The notes under the pieces are model-generated. The model ran no database searches, had not been told where the DNA came from, and worked only from the letters and a program-made list of their open reading frames with translations. Below are positions 1-10,700 of a stretch of 64,000 nt of DNA, one piece after another. Each line of letters starts with the position of its first letter. Position 1 is the stretch's first letter. The position numbers and the translations under genes are program-made. Where the stretch lies: contig DASXVN010000003.1 of assembly GCA_036504235.1 (NCBI GenBank), positions 5,402 through 69,401 on the forward strand, read 5' to 3'. The stretch comes from Zipacnadum sp036504235. Lineage in GTDB: Bacteria; Armatimonadota; Zipacnadia; Zipacnadales; Zipacnadaceae.

Positions 1-3000
1 GGGTTGTCGGCGGTCACGGGATGGCCGAGGGCCGCCTGCGTCTCCTGATAGAACGGATCGAGGCGGGCATAGCCGATGCCCTCATACACCCCGAGAGGCC
101 GCGCTTGCCCCTTGGCCTTGTCGTAGAAATATGCGCTCCACTTGTCGTTCAGCCCGAACACGCGCACGGGCAGGGCCAACTGCAGCTCGTTCGAGGATTT
201 GGGCAGATCAAACGCGACCGCTCCGTCTTTCGCCGTCAGGTCGCAGAAGCCGACGCTTACCGGTCGCTGCTCGCCCCTCGACAGCGCGAGTTGGTAGCCC
301 GGGGTCCCGTTCAGCCCCAGATACTCCGCAACCCGGTCATACCGGGTCGCGCTGACCGGCTGATAGGGCACCTGCCCGATCAGGCCCAAGGTGGCGATGG
401 TCAAGGAGTCCCCTGCCTTGACCTGCCGGCCCTTGACGTCCGCATAGATCACGATGCCGCCGTTCTCGGCTTTGACAATGAACGGCACGTCGCAGACGTT
501 GTAGCCGACTCGGGTGGCGGCCCCGCCCTTGCTGCCGAACGCGGCGAAATATCCCCCGCGCTCGATGCGGAACGGTTTGGCCGGGTCGTTCAGCAGCGGC
601 GTCAGACGCCGGCTGTACAAATCCGTATCGTTCAGCGTAAAGACCACCGGCAACTCGCGCGGGCTCCGGCACAAGGCCACCGTCATGTCATTGCCCTTGA
701 TATTCCAGTACGAGCCGTAGGTGAAGCTGCCGACGGGAAGCTGTTCCAGTACCTGATCGGCTTTGAAACGGTACTCCTCGACGTTCAACCCCGGGACAAT
801 GTCTCCCGGGTTCGAGATACCGGCCACCGACGGATTGTAGGGATTGGCCCGGGCGTAGTGGTCGCGGAAGTTGACATAGCGTTGGTTCAGGTCGTACAGC
901 GAGGTGTCCACCAACGGCCCATAGGTTCCCCACACCCCGACAATCGGCTCGCTGTCGGGATAATACGCGCAGCAGTTGTTCAGATACACGCCGCCGTCCT
1001 CGGAAACCATCCCCTGCAGCGGTCGGTTGGCCAGCCGGGAGTTCTGAAAGGTGCCGGCCGACGAGACGAACTTAGTGCTTTCCGGGTCTCCGGACGCGCC
1101 GGGACTCGCGAACAGGTTGAAACTGTCTTGTCCCTTGGAAACGAAATCGATACCGGACTCCCCATAGGCCCCGAAGAAGTACAGGGGGCCGTGCTTCAAC
1201 GCGCCGTTGATGCGATCCCCGCACCAGTAGTGCATATTCAGGTGGTTGCGGTCGAACTGCTCGGCGCTGACGGCTTTGCGGCCCTGGGTATCCGTCACCT
1301 CTAGAATCAGGTTCTTCTGCTGGTTGTGGTTGAGCTCGAAGACTCGCTCGTAGTCCTGCGCTCCCCCGGGAAGAATCCGCAGATACGTCTTCAGGCCGTC
1401 CCAGACTTTGATCTCGGCGAGACCGACGTCACTGCGGACCTTGAGCCGGACCTGCCAGCGGTAGTTAGGCGTGACGAAACTCTCCGCATGCACGACGCAG
1501 TCCCGGTTCCGGCAGCTCCAGTCCAGGATCTCCGGCCCGTTGGAGACGAAGACGTAGGGCTCGGAAAGATAGTCATAGCGGATCCCGCCATACTCGCTGT
1601 CGATGTCCGCCAGTTTCGTAGCACGCACGTAGGTCAGCATCTCGCCGCGGGCAACCGCTCGGCTCAGCCCCTCCGGGGAGCTGATCAGACTGATAGAATA
1701 CGGTTTGATGTTGCAGCCCGCGTTGTTAACCTCGAGGAAGTCACGGAAGTTTTCCTTCATCCCATCCACGGGCTGGTTGTCCGCATAGTGGAAGAGGCCG
1801 ACGGCGCTATACACCTTCAGATTCCACATGCGGGTTATCGGAGATGAGGGCAGATCGAAATAGCCGATCTCGTTGACGCCGGTGAGCCGACCGCCAAAGG
1901 CGAAATCCAGGAACGGCAGGCCGCCCCGGCCGGCTTGCGAGGCCGCATTGATCAGCTTGCCATCGTCCGTCAGGAGACCTTTATTGGACGGCCAGGGGAC
2001 CCCGCCCCCGTTCCGCCCGAACAGGAACAAATGATGCCCACGATTGTCCCGGAGGTGATAGCCCGGAAGGAGCAACACCTTATCGTCCGACTGTGCGGCG
2101 CAGTCCTTCACGAGCTGTTCCAGTTTCGCCGGAGTCATGTTCACGAAGTCCTCGAGAAAGACCACGTAACGCAACCCCGCCGCCAGCGCCGCTCGCTTGT
2201 AATCGGCCACCGTGCCGGCGCCGCCGGACAGAGCCGTCTGGGCCCCGATCACACCTTTGAAGACCTGGAAATCCGGGCTCTTGCTCTCCGTCGTCATGGT
2301 GGTCAGATCGTTGTGATTGGGGAACTGGGCGTTTTCCCAATCCACCGCATCGGTAGGCGGGGCGAGCGGCTCATCCAGTTTCGCGGCGTCCTGCTGATAC
2401 CCGCCCACCGCGCCGTTGCGCAGGCTGGGCTCGGCCATCCAGCGCAGGCTGTTGACCAGCAGCTTCAGAAAGTCGCTGGGGCGGGTGTCAAAGCCCCGCT
2501 CCAGATTGTAGCCGCCTCTGAGGGCCTCCATATCGCCCCCCTTGTTGTGGTGCATGCCGGCGGTGAAATGAAATTCGGCATTCATGGCGAAGAAGGTCAT
2601 GCGCCCCGCGCCATAGTCGCGGACGGCGAACAGCGCCGGAGCCGACTTGATCTCCTCGCGAGAGTTCATCGGCGTTCCGGTCTGGGTGGGGAACTCTTCG
2701 GCTACGTTCGCCTGGGTGGAAGCGGTGTCGCTGCCCCGGACCAGCACTGTCCAGTTGGCATCGGGACGCAGCGGGTAGCACGACACCCCCCGGGTCTGGA
2801 TTCTCGTCTGGCCGTTCGCCAGGTAGTTCCCGTAGATGGGATACCAGATCCGCTTGACGCCTTGCGTCACCGGGTGCGCCAGGATGTTCTCCGTATAGTG
2901 GTAGCGGATGCTGAAGTACCCTCCGACCGCGACCTTGGCGGCATCGGCCTCCGCCAGCGTCTGCCCTCTCAGGAACCAGGCGCCGAACGGCTGGCCGTAG

Positions 3001-3464
3001 CCTTCCGCCCACCCTCGCCACCGGTCGACCTCGTCCCACATCATCAGATCGGGGGCCAGCATCACGCCACCGCCGGCCTGGAGAAACCGTTGCACGACTT
3101 TGCTGTTCCCGGTGCTCAGCTTGGTGTCCGCAGCCGGACCGGGCTGGACCAGGGATATGACCAGGCAGTTGTAGTTCTTCACCATCTCCCAGGTCAGCGG
3201 GACGGCTTGCTGGCCGACCCGGCCGGCGTAGTCCACGTTGAAGCCCTGCCGGTTCAGATAGCGCAGCAGCGCGAAATCAACCGCGTTGGGTCCCTGCGCG
3301 TAGACCAACACCGAGGGCCGTGGCGCTGCGGCGGGCTCGGGCGCGGCCGCGTGCGCCAGTCCGGCGCTCAGAGCAATAAGGGCAAGACATCCGAGCGACA
3401 GGGTTCGATTCGCTCCTCGTCGTTGTGACCTGCCGCCGAACCGGCCAGTGAGACTGAGTTGCAT
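1..3464 (-). CDS. Giant secreted ThuA-like/PHP-like family protein, copy 1 (partial, 3' end outside window)
   Basis: Reads leftward and runs off the window edge without a stop; about 1,154 residues are visible, and comparison with copy 3 suggests roughly 60 are missing. The ATG at 3464 lies 7 nt after GGAG. A basic N-terminus (RSQRRGANR) precedes a hydrophobic stretch ending LSAGLAHA, a likely signal peptide. Residues ~50-340 resemble a ThuA/GATase-like Rossmann domain, with the family hallmark RPSDFLKLLVNSLRWMAEP at its end. Around residue 402 a PHP-like segment starts (VIGAQTALSGGAGT, then VVFLEDF and LLPGYH), with the usual metal-binding His/Asp/Glu mostly replaced. A later VSNGP motif and beta-sandwich are as in CehA/McbA-type proteins. 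Paralogs lie at 4169, 25208 and 46071. It is divergent from copy 2. The biochemical role is unknown; an extracytoplasmic location is inferred. Confidence 0.82.
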   Translation of the reverse strand, partial: MQLSLTGRFGGRSQRRGANRTLSLGCLALIALSAGLAHAAAPEPAAAPRPSVLVYAQGPNAVDFALLRYLNRQGFNVDYAGRVGQQAVPLTWEMVKNYNCLVISLVQPGPAADTKLSTGNSKVVQRFLQAGGGVMLAPDLMMWDEVDRWRGWAEGYGQPFGAWFLRGQTLAEADAAKVAVGGYFSIRYHYTENILAHPVTQGVKRIWYPIYGNYLANGQTRIQTRGVSCYPLRPDANWTVLVRGSDTASTQANVAEEFPTQTGTPMNSREEIKSAPALFAVRDYGAGRMTFFAMNAEFHFTAGMHHNKGGDMEALRGGYNLERGFDTRPSDFLKLLVNSLRWMAEPSLRNGAVGGYQQDAAKLDEPLAPPTDAVDWENAQFPNHNDLTTMTTESKSPDFQVFKGVIGAQTALSGGAGTVADYKRAALAAGLRYVVFLEDFVNMTPAKLEQLVKDCAAQSDDKVLLLPGYHLRDNRGHHLFLFGRNGGGVPWPSNKGLLTDDGKLINAASQAGRGGLPFLDFAFGGRLTGVNEIGYFDLPSSPITRMWNLKVYSAVGLFHYADNQPVDGMKENFRDFLEVNNAGCNIKPYSISLISSPEGLSRAVARGEMLTYVRATKLADIDSEYGGIRYDYLSEPYVFVSNGPEILDWSCRNRDCVVHAESFVTPNYRWQVRLKVRSDVGLAEIKVWDGLKTYLRILPGGAQDYERVFELNHNQQKNLILEVTDTQGRKAVSAEQFDRNHLNMHYWCGDRINGALKHGPLYFFGAYGESGIDFVSKGQDSFNLFASPGASGDPESTKFVSSAGTFQNSRLANRPLQGMVSEDGGVYLNNCCAYYPDSEPIVGVWGTYGPLVDTSLYDLNQRYVNFRDHYARANPYNPSVAGISNPGDIVPGLNVEEYRFKADQVLEQLPVGSFTYGSYWNIKGNDMTVALCRSPRELPVVFTLNDTDLYSRRLTPLLNDPAKPFRIERGGYFAAFGSKGGAATRVGYNVCDVPFIVKAENGGIVIYADVKGRQVKAGDSLTIATLGLIGQVPYQPVSATRYDRVAEYLGLNGTPGYQLALSRGEQRPVSVGFCDLTAKDGAVAFDLPKSSNELQLALPVRVFGLNDKWSAYFYDKAKGQARPLGVYEGIGYARLDPFYQETQAALGHPVTADN

Positions 3465-3572
3465 GGTATGGCTCCTTCCGAGCTAGTGGTATTGCCTGTG
3501 ACCCTGCCCCAAAACCGAGTCCAACCGCCGCGTTAGTATACAGGCAGCTGAGGCTTAATTGAAGGGGTAAGT

Positions 3573-3671
3573 AGGAGGCCGAGTAAGCGGTACGCGACGG
3601 AGCAGACCATCCAGAAGTTGCGGGAGGCGGAGGTGGCACTGGCGCAGGGGACGACGATCGGGGGGGCGTAG
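3573..3671 (+). pseudogene. Relic of an IS3-family transposase OrfA N-terminus
   Basis: Thirty-two codons read RRPSKRYATEQTIQKLREAE followed by VALAQGTTIGGA and a TAG. This matches the start of IS3-type OrfA helix-turn-helix proteins, which typically read [KR]R[YF]T.EQ.I..L[RK]E.E...A.G.T. The rest of OrfA, OrfB and any terminal inverted repeats are absent. It is a dead fragment in the divergent intergenic region between two giant paralogs. Recognition is by pattern only. Confidence 0.6.
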
Positions 3672-3724
3672 TACCACGACTGCCCACAGCGACACCACCA
3701 TCATGAACCTCGCCTACGGCTGTT

Positions 3725-3758
3725 CTAGGGCGGCCGCCTCCCAATAGCGGGGGGCGGC
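3725..3758. repeat. GC-rich imperfect hairpin
   Basis: GGGC plus CGCCTCCC can pair with GGGGGGCG plus GCCC across a 6-nt loop and a 3-nt bulge. It lies between the transposase relic and the decayed gene fragment. There is no clear T-run, so terminator function is uncertain. Confidence 0.3.
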
Positions 3759-3859
3759 CCGATCACGGCGGCCAGGTGGGCAATCCCGGCAACAGGACCC
3801 TCTCGGGACCCGGGGGCGAGACCGCCGGCGGGGAGGAAGGCTGCCTCCCCTTCGCGAAT

Positions 3860-4140
3860 CTAACGATGCACTTAGTCGGGGCGCTGTCGGGAGGCAGCCC
3901 CGCCGGGAAGGGACTTTCGACCAGGTGCGCCGCAGCTTCCGGCCCTTCGTCGACGCGCAGGGCGTCTGGCAAAGCCCGCCCGGCGTCAATCCCGAGCCGG
4001 ACTGGACCTGCAGCACCACGGCTACAACGACAACCAGGTCACGCTGGCGACCGCCTCGCTGGTGCGGGGCGGGGAACTCACGGACAACCCGCGGACGGTC
4101 GAGGAGGGCCGCGCCAACTTGCTCAACTTCGAAGCACCTC
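3860..4140 (+). pseudogene. Decayed, internally deleted fragment of the lyase-like gene found intact at 53470-55572
   Basis: 3912-4000 matches 53536-53628 with about four differences in 93 bases. 4001-4130 then matches 53861-53995, at visibly lower identity. The intervening 232 bp of the intact gene (53629-53860) are missing, with GG at the junction. 232 is not a multiple of three, so the frame is broken. Weaker similarity extends left to about 3860 (the intact gene's start region) and possibly right to 4150. The frame of the downstream giant gene stays open through this fragment, but only by chance: the fragment's own reading frame is different. Confidence 0.85.
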
Positions 4141-4168
4141 TCAGACGCAGTTCATAGGGAGAAAGCAA

Positions 4169-7100
4169 ATGAAAAGCACCATGCTGTGGAGATTCCTGAT
4201 CGTACTGGCCCTGCTGACGGGTATCGTGACGGCGGCCGGCGCCGCGGGCGAGCCGCCGGTCAACGTGCTGTTCGTGGGTCACTACATCTCCCGCGATTTC
4301 GAGCCCTGGTGGCCCAAGTTTCAGGCCGCCGGCGCCCGCGAGGGAGTGCGGATGTACATTCTCGCCGACGACCCTCAGCGCGGCCTGGGCTATAGCCTCT
4401 ACACCGCGGAGTTGCTGCGGAAATTCCAGGTCGTGGTGTACTCGGGTCTGCCCGACGTGGCGGCCACCGCCTCGCAGGCGGAGAAGGCCGAGGTCGCCGC
4501 CTTCCGCGAGCGCCTCGACGCCTACCACCGGGCCGGCGGCGGAGTCCTCTGGGTGCCCATGTCTTTCCAGCACTGGGGCACACTCTGGAGCCAGGTGGTG
4601 GGTGAGCGCTACGATGTCCAGAGCCTCGAGGAGGCCTTGTACGACCCACCCAAGCAAGTCGACGTGAATCCCGCCCTCAACAACCCGGTCTATCGCTATA
4701 TTTGGACGACGAACGTGGCCCCCCACCCGGTAACGGAGGGCGTGCGCGGCCTGCTGCTGCCCTTGACCGGGGAATGGTCCTGGCCCGGCACCGTGCCGAT
4801 GGTTTTCGGCAAGAGTTGGACGGTGCTGGTGCGGGGGATGGACTCCACGGTCACCATGGGCAATCGCCAGCCCACCGGAAGTGGTAAGCAGGAGTTCAGC
4901 CCCGAGGTGAAGGGCCGGTACGCCGGTGCGCCGGAACTCGTAGGAGTTCGGGACAGCAGGGACGGGGCGGGCCGCATGATGGTGTTTCCCTTCCACAGCA
5001 CCCACACGTGGCGCAATTTCAACCATTTCGCCTTCCACGATGCGATGATGCTCAAGGGCGACGGAGTGCACCCCAGCGACGGGCTGCGCTTGCTACTCAA
5101 CGGCTGTAAGTGGCTGGCCGCGCCAGCGACGAAGGCCGGGCTGGGCGGCTACGCGCCGCCAGCGCAGAGTTCGCGCGCCAGTCTGGCCCCGCTGGACTGG
5201 ACCCAGGCGACCTGGGAGGCCAGTTCCTGGAGCGGGCGGGGCGGCTGGTGGGACGACGTCAAGCAGCGGGACATGCCTATGAGCCTGGAGACGCCCGGCG
5301 CGCGCGACTGGAAGGGCCTGATCGGTGCGCGCACCGCAGCGAGCGATGGGGAGGGTACGGTGGCGGAGTGGGTGGCGGCCGCCCGCCAGGCCGGCCTTTC
5401 CTACCTCGTCTTCCTGGAGAACCTCGAAAAGTGCGACGACGCCCGCTACGCGAAACTGGTGGCGGACTGCGCCGCGCAGACCACTGCCGACTTCGCCGCG
5501 ATTCCCGGCTATCTGTACCGCGATCTGGGCGGCAATCTGCACTACGCCTACTTCGTCAACAAGCTGCCCCTGGCCGAGTTCATGACCCCCGAGCGCCGGG
5601 TGAAGTCCCCGAACATGATCGTTGACCAGAACGGCTGGTCCAACGGGCAGGGCCTCGCCGAACTGGGCAAGCTCAAGGTGGACTTGGCCTATCTCTTCCT
5701 GTTCTCCGCGGTGGCGCCCTACGTCTATGAGAACGGCAAATTGGTGGACGACGGCCTGGCGGCCTACGTCTACTCGGAGGGTCTGGGGCACCAGTACGTG
5801 CCGATGAGCCTCGTGATCACCAAGCGTCCTGCCGACCTCGCCGCCGCGGCCGCCGCGGCCCACCTGACGGTGGTTCATGCCGTCCAACTCGACGACCTCG
5901 CCGCCTGCTTCAACCGCGAGGCCCAGCATCCCCATCGCGTCTACCTCTCCAACGGCCCCGTCCTCACCCGCTGGGGCGCGCTCAACCCTTTGGGGCACCC
6001 CTTCTGGCCCGGCAAGGAACGGGTGCGTTTCGGTCTGGAGGCCGAGTACTCAGGTGGTATCGCGGAGGTCAAAATCCTCGACGCGAACTCGGGGACCGTG
6101 TTCCGCCAGTTCCGGCCCAACGGCGCGAAGACGTTCTCGGTGGTCATCGACGAAGAGCACAAGCATCAGTGGTACCTGGTGCCGGTGGTCACCGGAGTGG
6201 ACGGCCGCACCGCCGTGGGCGCGGGGCTCGTCACTTACCAGGACGGCAACCGCACCTGGATGATGAGCGACCGCCTCATGGGCATGGAGCACGGCATGGG
6301 CTGGGATGAGGCGCGCCAGAAACTGATGAAATTCGGGGGCTGGATCGGGCATCCCTGGACCAAGCCGTACCTGGCGGGGGGGATGTACCCGCCCAATCCC
6401 CGGGCGAACGAACTCCAGATCCAGGGGATCGACGGGGGCGCCGTGCATTCTGCGGCCATTGATCTGAATCCGGCGGTCGTGACCGACGCCGGGACCGAGC
6501 CGAAGGTGCCCGGCTTCCGGTTCCGGGACGCCCTGGCCTCTTTCGACTATGGCGTTATGGATTTCCGCGGCGATGCTCAGTTCCTCGTGAACAAGCGCAC
6601 GGGCGCCACCGGTTGGTGGGAGACCCCCGATCCGCAGGCGCCCAACGAAATCGCCGACATCTTCTGCCGCACCCGCGCGGTCCGCGGCCGCTATCTGGCC
6701 CCGGTGGCCGCCAATATCCATGAGTTCACGGTGACCTTCAAACGGGCGGTCCGGCTTGAGCAGATCCGGCTGGGCGGCATGCGCAGCGGCAGCGAGCGCG
6801 TGGACCCGCTGGTGCTGATCAAGGACCGCGGCGGCGAGTTCGCCTGGCTGGTCGGCAGTGGAGACAACTTCAACCGCAAAGGCGTTCTCGACGCAGGCGG
6901 CTATCTCTACCCCTCGAACTATCGGGGGGGAGCCGTGGGTATCATCAACTTGGGCCCGACCCCGATCGACTATGCCTGCCAGGGCGAGCGGTCTCAGTTG
7001 TTCGTCGCCGGGGGCCGCGAAGTGAAGGCGGGCGAGACCATCGCCATACGCTTCCTCACCTTCATGCGTCCCTGGGGCGACCAAACGAACAACCAGTGGC

Positions 7101-7657
7101 TCCAGCAGTTCCTCGCCGACTTTGGCGTCGGCGCCGAGCGCCCCGGCTATCCCTTCACCCTCCGCCAGGGCCAGCTGCTTTCCACCAACTACGTCATGGA
7201 ACTGCAGGCCGAGGGTGGTGGCGTCACGCTGGAGATCGGTAAGTACCGCCTGCCCCACAACCTGCTGGTTCAGGCGCAGGGCCTGGGGGCCAACGCGGTG
7301 GCCGGGCGCTACGATCTGGAGCGGCGGCAGCTCTTGATTCTCCCGGTGTTTGAGGGCAGCGCCACTACCAGTGTCAACACCACACGAGGGGACACCCGGC
7401 TCTACGTGGGTGAGCTATTCCACTGTGACAACGCCGAGGTGCGACTTTCCTGTGTCCAGGCGGGCGCTGACGCGCTGGGGCTGGAGATTCACAACCCGAC
7501 AGCGACGCCCCAGGCGGTCACGCTGGCGGCGGTGGCCGGCTTCACCCCGCTGGCCGGTCTGAGCGAGACCCTCACAGTACCGCCCTTCAGCAGCGTGAAC
7601 AAGACGTACCCAACGGCGCCGGACACCGTGCGGGCCACGCCCTATGAGGGCGACTGA
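4169..7657 (+). CDS. Giant secreted ThuA-like/PHP-like family protein, copy 2
   Basis: 1,162 residues from the ATG at 4169. The frame stays open upstream to 3776, but that part covers pseudogene debris. The ATG at 4169 follows AGGGAGA and opens a clean signal peptide (LWRFLIVLALLTGIVTAAGA), so it is the chosen start. Residues ~29-330 are a ThuA/GATase-like domain starting PPVNVLFVGH, with GAGR replaced by DGAGRMMVF and ending HPSDGLRLLLNGCKWLAAP. Residues ~382-470 are PHP-like (LIGARTAASDGEGTVAEW, LVFLENL, IPGYL) with metal ligands replaced. LSNGPVL (~593) and the following beta-sandwich (IAEVKILDANSG) are as in CehA/McbA relatives. The C-terminal ~500 residues are beta-rich and unassigned. 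Paralogous to 1-3464, 25208-28780 and 42739-46071. Function unknown; predicted exported. Confidence 0.85.
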   Translation: MKSTMLWRFLIVLALLTGIVTAAGAAGEPPVNVLFVGHYISRDFEPWWPKFQAAGAREGVRMYILADDPQRGLGYSLYTAELLRKFQVVVYSGLPDVAATASQAEKAEVAAFRERLDAYHRAGGGVLWVPMSFQHWGTLWSQVVGERYDVQSLEEALYDPPKQVDVNPALNNPVYRYIWTTNVAPHPVTEGVRGLLLPLTGEWSWPGTVPMVFGKSWTVLVRGMDSTVTMGNRQPTGSGKQEFSPEVKGRYAGAPELVGVRDSRDGAGRMMVFPFHSTHTWRNFNHFAFHDAMMLKGDGVHPSDGLRLLLNGCKWLAAPATKAGLGGYAPPAQSSRASLAPLDWTQATWEASSWSGRGGWWDDVKQRDMPMSLETPGARDWKGLIGARTAASDGEGTVAEWVAAARQAGLSYLVFLENLEKCDDARYAKLVADCAAQTTADFAAIPGYLYRDLGGNLHYAYFVNKLPLAEFMTPERRVKSPNMIVDQNGWSNGQGLAELGKLKVDLAYLFLFSAVAPYVYENGKLVDDGLAAYVYSEGLGHQYVPMSLVITKRPADLAAAAAAAHLTVVHAVQLDDLAACFNREAQHPHRVYLSNGPVLTRWGALNPLGHPFWPGKERVRFGLEAEYSGGIAEVKILDANSGTVFRQFRPNGAKTFSVVIDEEHKHQWYLVPVVTGVDGRTAVGAGLVTYQDGNRTWMMSDRLMGMEHGMGWDEARQKLMKFGGWIGHPWTKPYLAGGMYPPNPRANELQIQGIDGGAVHSAAIDLNPAVVTDAGTEPKVPGFRFRDALASFDYGVMDFRGDAQFLVNKRTGATGWWETPDPQAPNEIADIFCRTRAVRGRYLAPVAANIHEFTVTFKRAVRLEQIRLGGMRSGSERVDPLVLIKDRGGEFAWLVGSGDNFNRKGVLDAGGYLYPSNYRGGAVGIINLGPTPIDYACQGERSQLFVAGGREVKAGETIAIRFLTFMRPWGDQTNNQWLQQFLADFGVGAERPGYPFTLRQGQLLSTNYVMELQAEGGGVTLEIGKYRLPHNLLVQAQGLGANAVAGRYDLERRQLLILPVFEGSATTSVNTTRGDTRLYVGELFHCDNAEVRLSCVQAGADALGLEIHNPTATPQAVTLAAVAGFTPLAGLSETLTVPPFSSVNKTYPTAPDTVRATPYEGD

Positions 7658-7776
7658 CGCTATTTGCCCCAACTACTGGGCTAAGAAAAAGTTGATGGTA
7701 GCACGAAAAGGGGCAGGTCATCAGGCCCCCCCGCCCTTGGCTCGCTCACAAACGAACTCCACCCAGGAGGCTGAAG

Positions 7777-10700
7777 ATGCCCAGATTCGAGCAGTTCCGA
7801 GCCTTGGTCAGGCAGTACACGTTGCCCCTCACGCTGATTAGCGCAGCCTTGATCCTCGGGGCCGTCGCCGCGTCGGCCGAGACCACGTCTTTGCCCCTGC
7901 GCGGATTCGGCGCGGTCCGCGTAGCGGAGCACGCCCGCGTGGAGGGCAAGCAGTCCTGGGTTACTTTCGCCGCGGAGGATGCCGCGCACGCCCGCCTCCT
8001 CGGGTCCAAGTTCGCGGCCGACCTGCTGGGCTTTGGCGACCTTAAGGAGAAGATCGGGACCGGGTTGCCGGGAACGGAGATTCTGCTGGACGGGGCCGGC
8101 GCTTGGTTGATCGGGCTGGAGGGATCCAACTGCCATGTGCTCTTCGCCCGCTCGGAGCCGGCCCTCGCCGATTTCCTCGCCCGAGAGAAGATCGCCGGAT
8201 GGCAGCCGGTTCCGGCGCACGCTTACCCGCGCTGGCTGGACTGCTTCGATGAGGCCGCCACCGGCGTCTGGTGGGGACGCACCGGCGGCGGCGCCGGGGT
8301 CCAAGATTACCCGGTGGACCTGGAATGGGCCCGGGACCGCCAATTCACACTGACGCACCATGGCCCGGAGAACGCCCGCTACGTCCTCCCCGGAGTGGTC
8401 GATTTCTCCCCCTCCGACTGGTTCGCCGCGGTGATGAAGAAATACGACCGCCCGTACCGCATCTACCTCTGGCCCAATGTCTCCGCTGCCGGATGGAATT
8501 ACGACCCGCTCCCCTGGCAGACCCCGGGAACGCTCAAGGTGGCCTACCCAGGTATGAACTGGCAACAGGCGGTGGTCGCCGGGCAGTTCGTCCCGGCCGG
8601 CGGCTCGGAAACGCCGGGGATTACCGACCGTTACCTGGGGGACTATCGCCGGCGTTTCGCTGAGCATCTGAACGACGATCCCAATTTTCTGGGCGGGACT
8701 ATGGTAGTCAGCGAGAACAATGGCGCCAACGTGCTGCATCTGGCCACGGCCACCGGGATGCCGGAGTTCCAGGCGCTGTGGCGCGACTACCTCAAGACCA
8801 CCCTCGGATGGGACTTGCGCCAAGTAGGCTTGAGGCACAAAGGTCGGGCAGACTACTACCGGAACTGGGAGGACGTCAAGATCCCTGAGCCACAGGACTT
8901 TCTCGGGTGGGAGGCGGGCTGCGTCGACCTGGTGGGTACGTGGGAGGGACACGCCGACCGCGAGAAGGCGGGCGCCGCCGCGGGCTGGTACACCGTCGCG
9001 GGGGCTCCGCAGGACGGGTGGCGGCCGGTACACTGCAATGATCCGATGCTCCTGATCTATGGCGGGGCGGCGAACCGCATGCGCACCGGACGGGAAAACA
9101 CCCCGGACTACTGGTTGCGCCGCACGGTCACCCTCACCGCGGCGCAGGTGGCAGACTTGAAGTACCTGCACATCTCCCGGAGCATACCGTACGGTTCCAC
9201 CCCAACCACGCCGCTGTTTGACGTGTACGTCAATGGCACCGAGTTGAAGAAGCTGGGGGTGGACCGATTCGAGTCGAATTTCTCCCAGTGCCTGGAAGTG
9301 GGCGACGCCCTGCACGCCGGGGAGAACCTGGTGGTGATCAACACCCTGGGCTGTCCGGTCCCGGGCTACCTCTTCCTGGGGCGAACCCCCCTGCGTCTCT
9401 ACCCCGGAATGACGGAGCCGGAGAATCGGCTATGGTACGATGCGGTTATGTTCGACACCGCGCTGCGGGTCCGCGCCTACGAGCGGACGTTGAGCGCCTT
9501 CCGGTCGGCGGATCCCAACCGGCCGCTTAAGCTGGCCACCACCATCGACTACCTGGACGAGATCATCCCGTTGTGCGAGAAATACGGCGCCTATCCCCAT
9601 AACACCGGAGGCGCCGGCGGCTACTGGTGCCCCATGTATGGGGCGCGATTGGGGTCGGCGCACGGCGTGCCCTTCAGTTGTGAACAGGGCGGTCCGCCCA
9701 GCACTGCTGCAGCGCTGCAAAGCGCGATGACCTACTACCTGATGTACGGCAACCACGCCCTCGATCTGGTCTTTTCGGTGTGGGCCTACCGCACGAAGCC
9801 GGACGTCGCCGCGTGGGTGGACCGCAACCTTACGCTCATGCACTGCATCGGCAAGCTGGACCTGCCCCTGCCGCCGATCGGCATCCTCCGTTCCTGCCGC
9901 GCGGACCGGCTGGGGTTCCCCGAGCCGTGGAACTGGGACCTGGGGCGCGGGGCGGTGCAGGGCGTGGGCCGCAACTTCGTCTATGTGGAAGTACCGGACC
10001 TCACCAACGGCATGGTGGACCGGTTCCCGGTGCTGATCGACGACGGGACGGTCCTGTTGACCGCGGAGGACGTGGCCGCCCTCGAGCGCTACGTGCGGGC
10101 CGGCGGCACTTTCGTCGCTCTGCACAATACCGGCATGCACACCCCGGACCGCGCCTTCTCCTGGCCGATCTCTCGGCTGACCGGTTTGCGCGTGGTGAAC
10201 GGCACCGTCGCGGCCGGTACGCTGAAATTCCGCGATGACCAGACCCTGTGGCCCACCCTGCGCGGCGCGGAGGAAAAGGGCTACGGGATGCTGATTGACT
10301 ACCTGCAGCAAGAAAATGGGGGCGGGGCGATCGGCCTGGAGCCGGAAGACAAGGGCATCGAAGTGGTGGCGGAATGGAAGGACGTTCCCGCCGGGAAGGG
10401 ACGCATCGCCGTCGCCCGCCGCAGGCTCGGCAAGGGGCAGGTGATACTGCTGGGTTCCAGCTTCTGGCGGGACGCGCGCGACTCGTTCGGCAAATACAAA
10501 GACTCCGACCGGGCGCAAAGCATTCTGGACGAACTCCTTACCTCGCTCCAGATCCCGCGCGACAGCCGGACCGGGAACCCGGACGTTTGGGCCGAACGCT
10601 GGGCCAGCAAGAACGGCGTCTATGATCTCTACCCGGTAGCGTACATGACCCAGAAGGGGGAGGAAAAGGCGACGGTCAGCGTAACGCTGCGGCGGGAGGG

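Noticed and set aside
3776..4168. 131-codon N-terminal extension of giant copy 2
   Set aside because: Covers pseudogene debris in a different frame; signal peptide and AGGGAGA support the ATG at 4169.
7658..7776. Terminator after giant copy 2 (GCCC ... GGGC near 7667)
   Set aside because: Only a 4-bp stem; not convincing.
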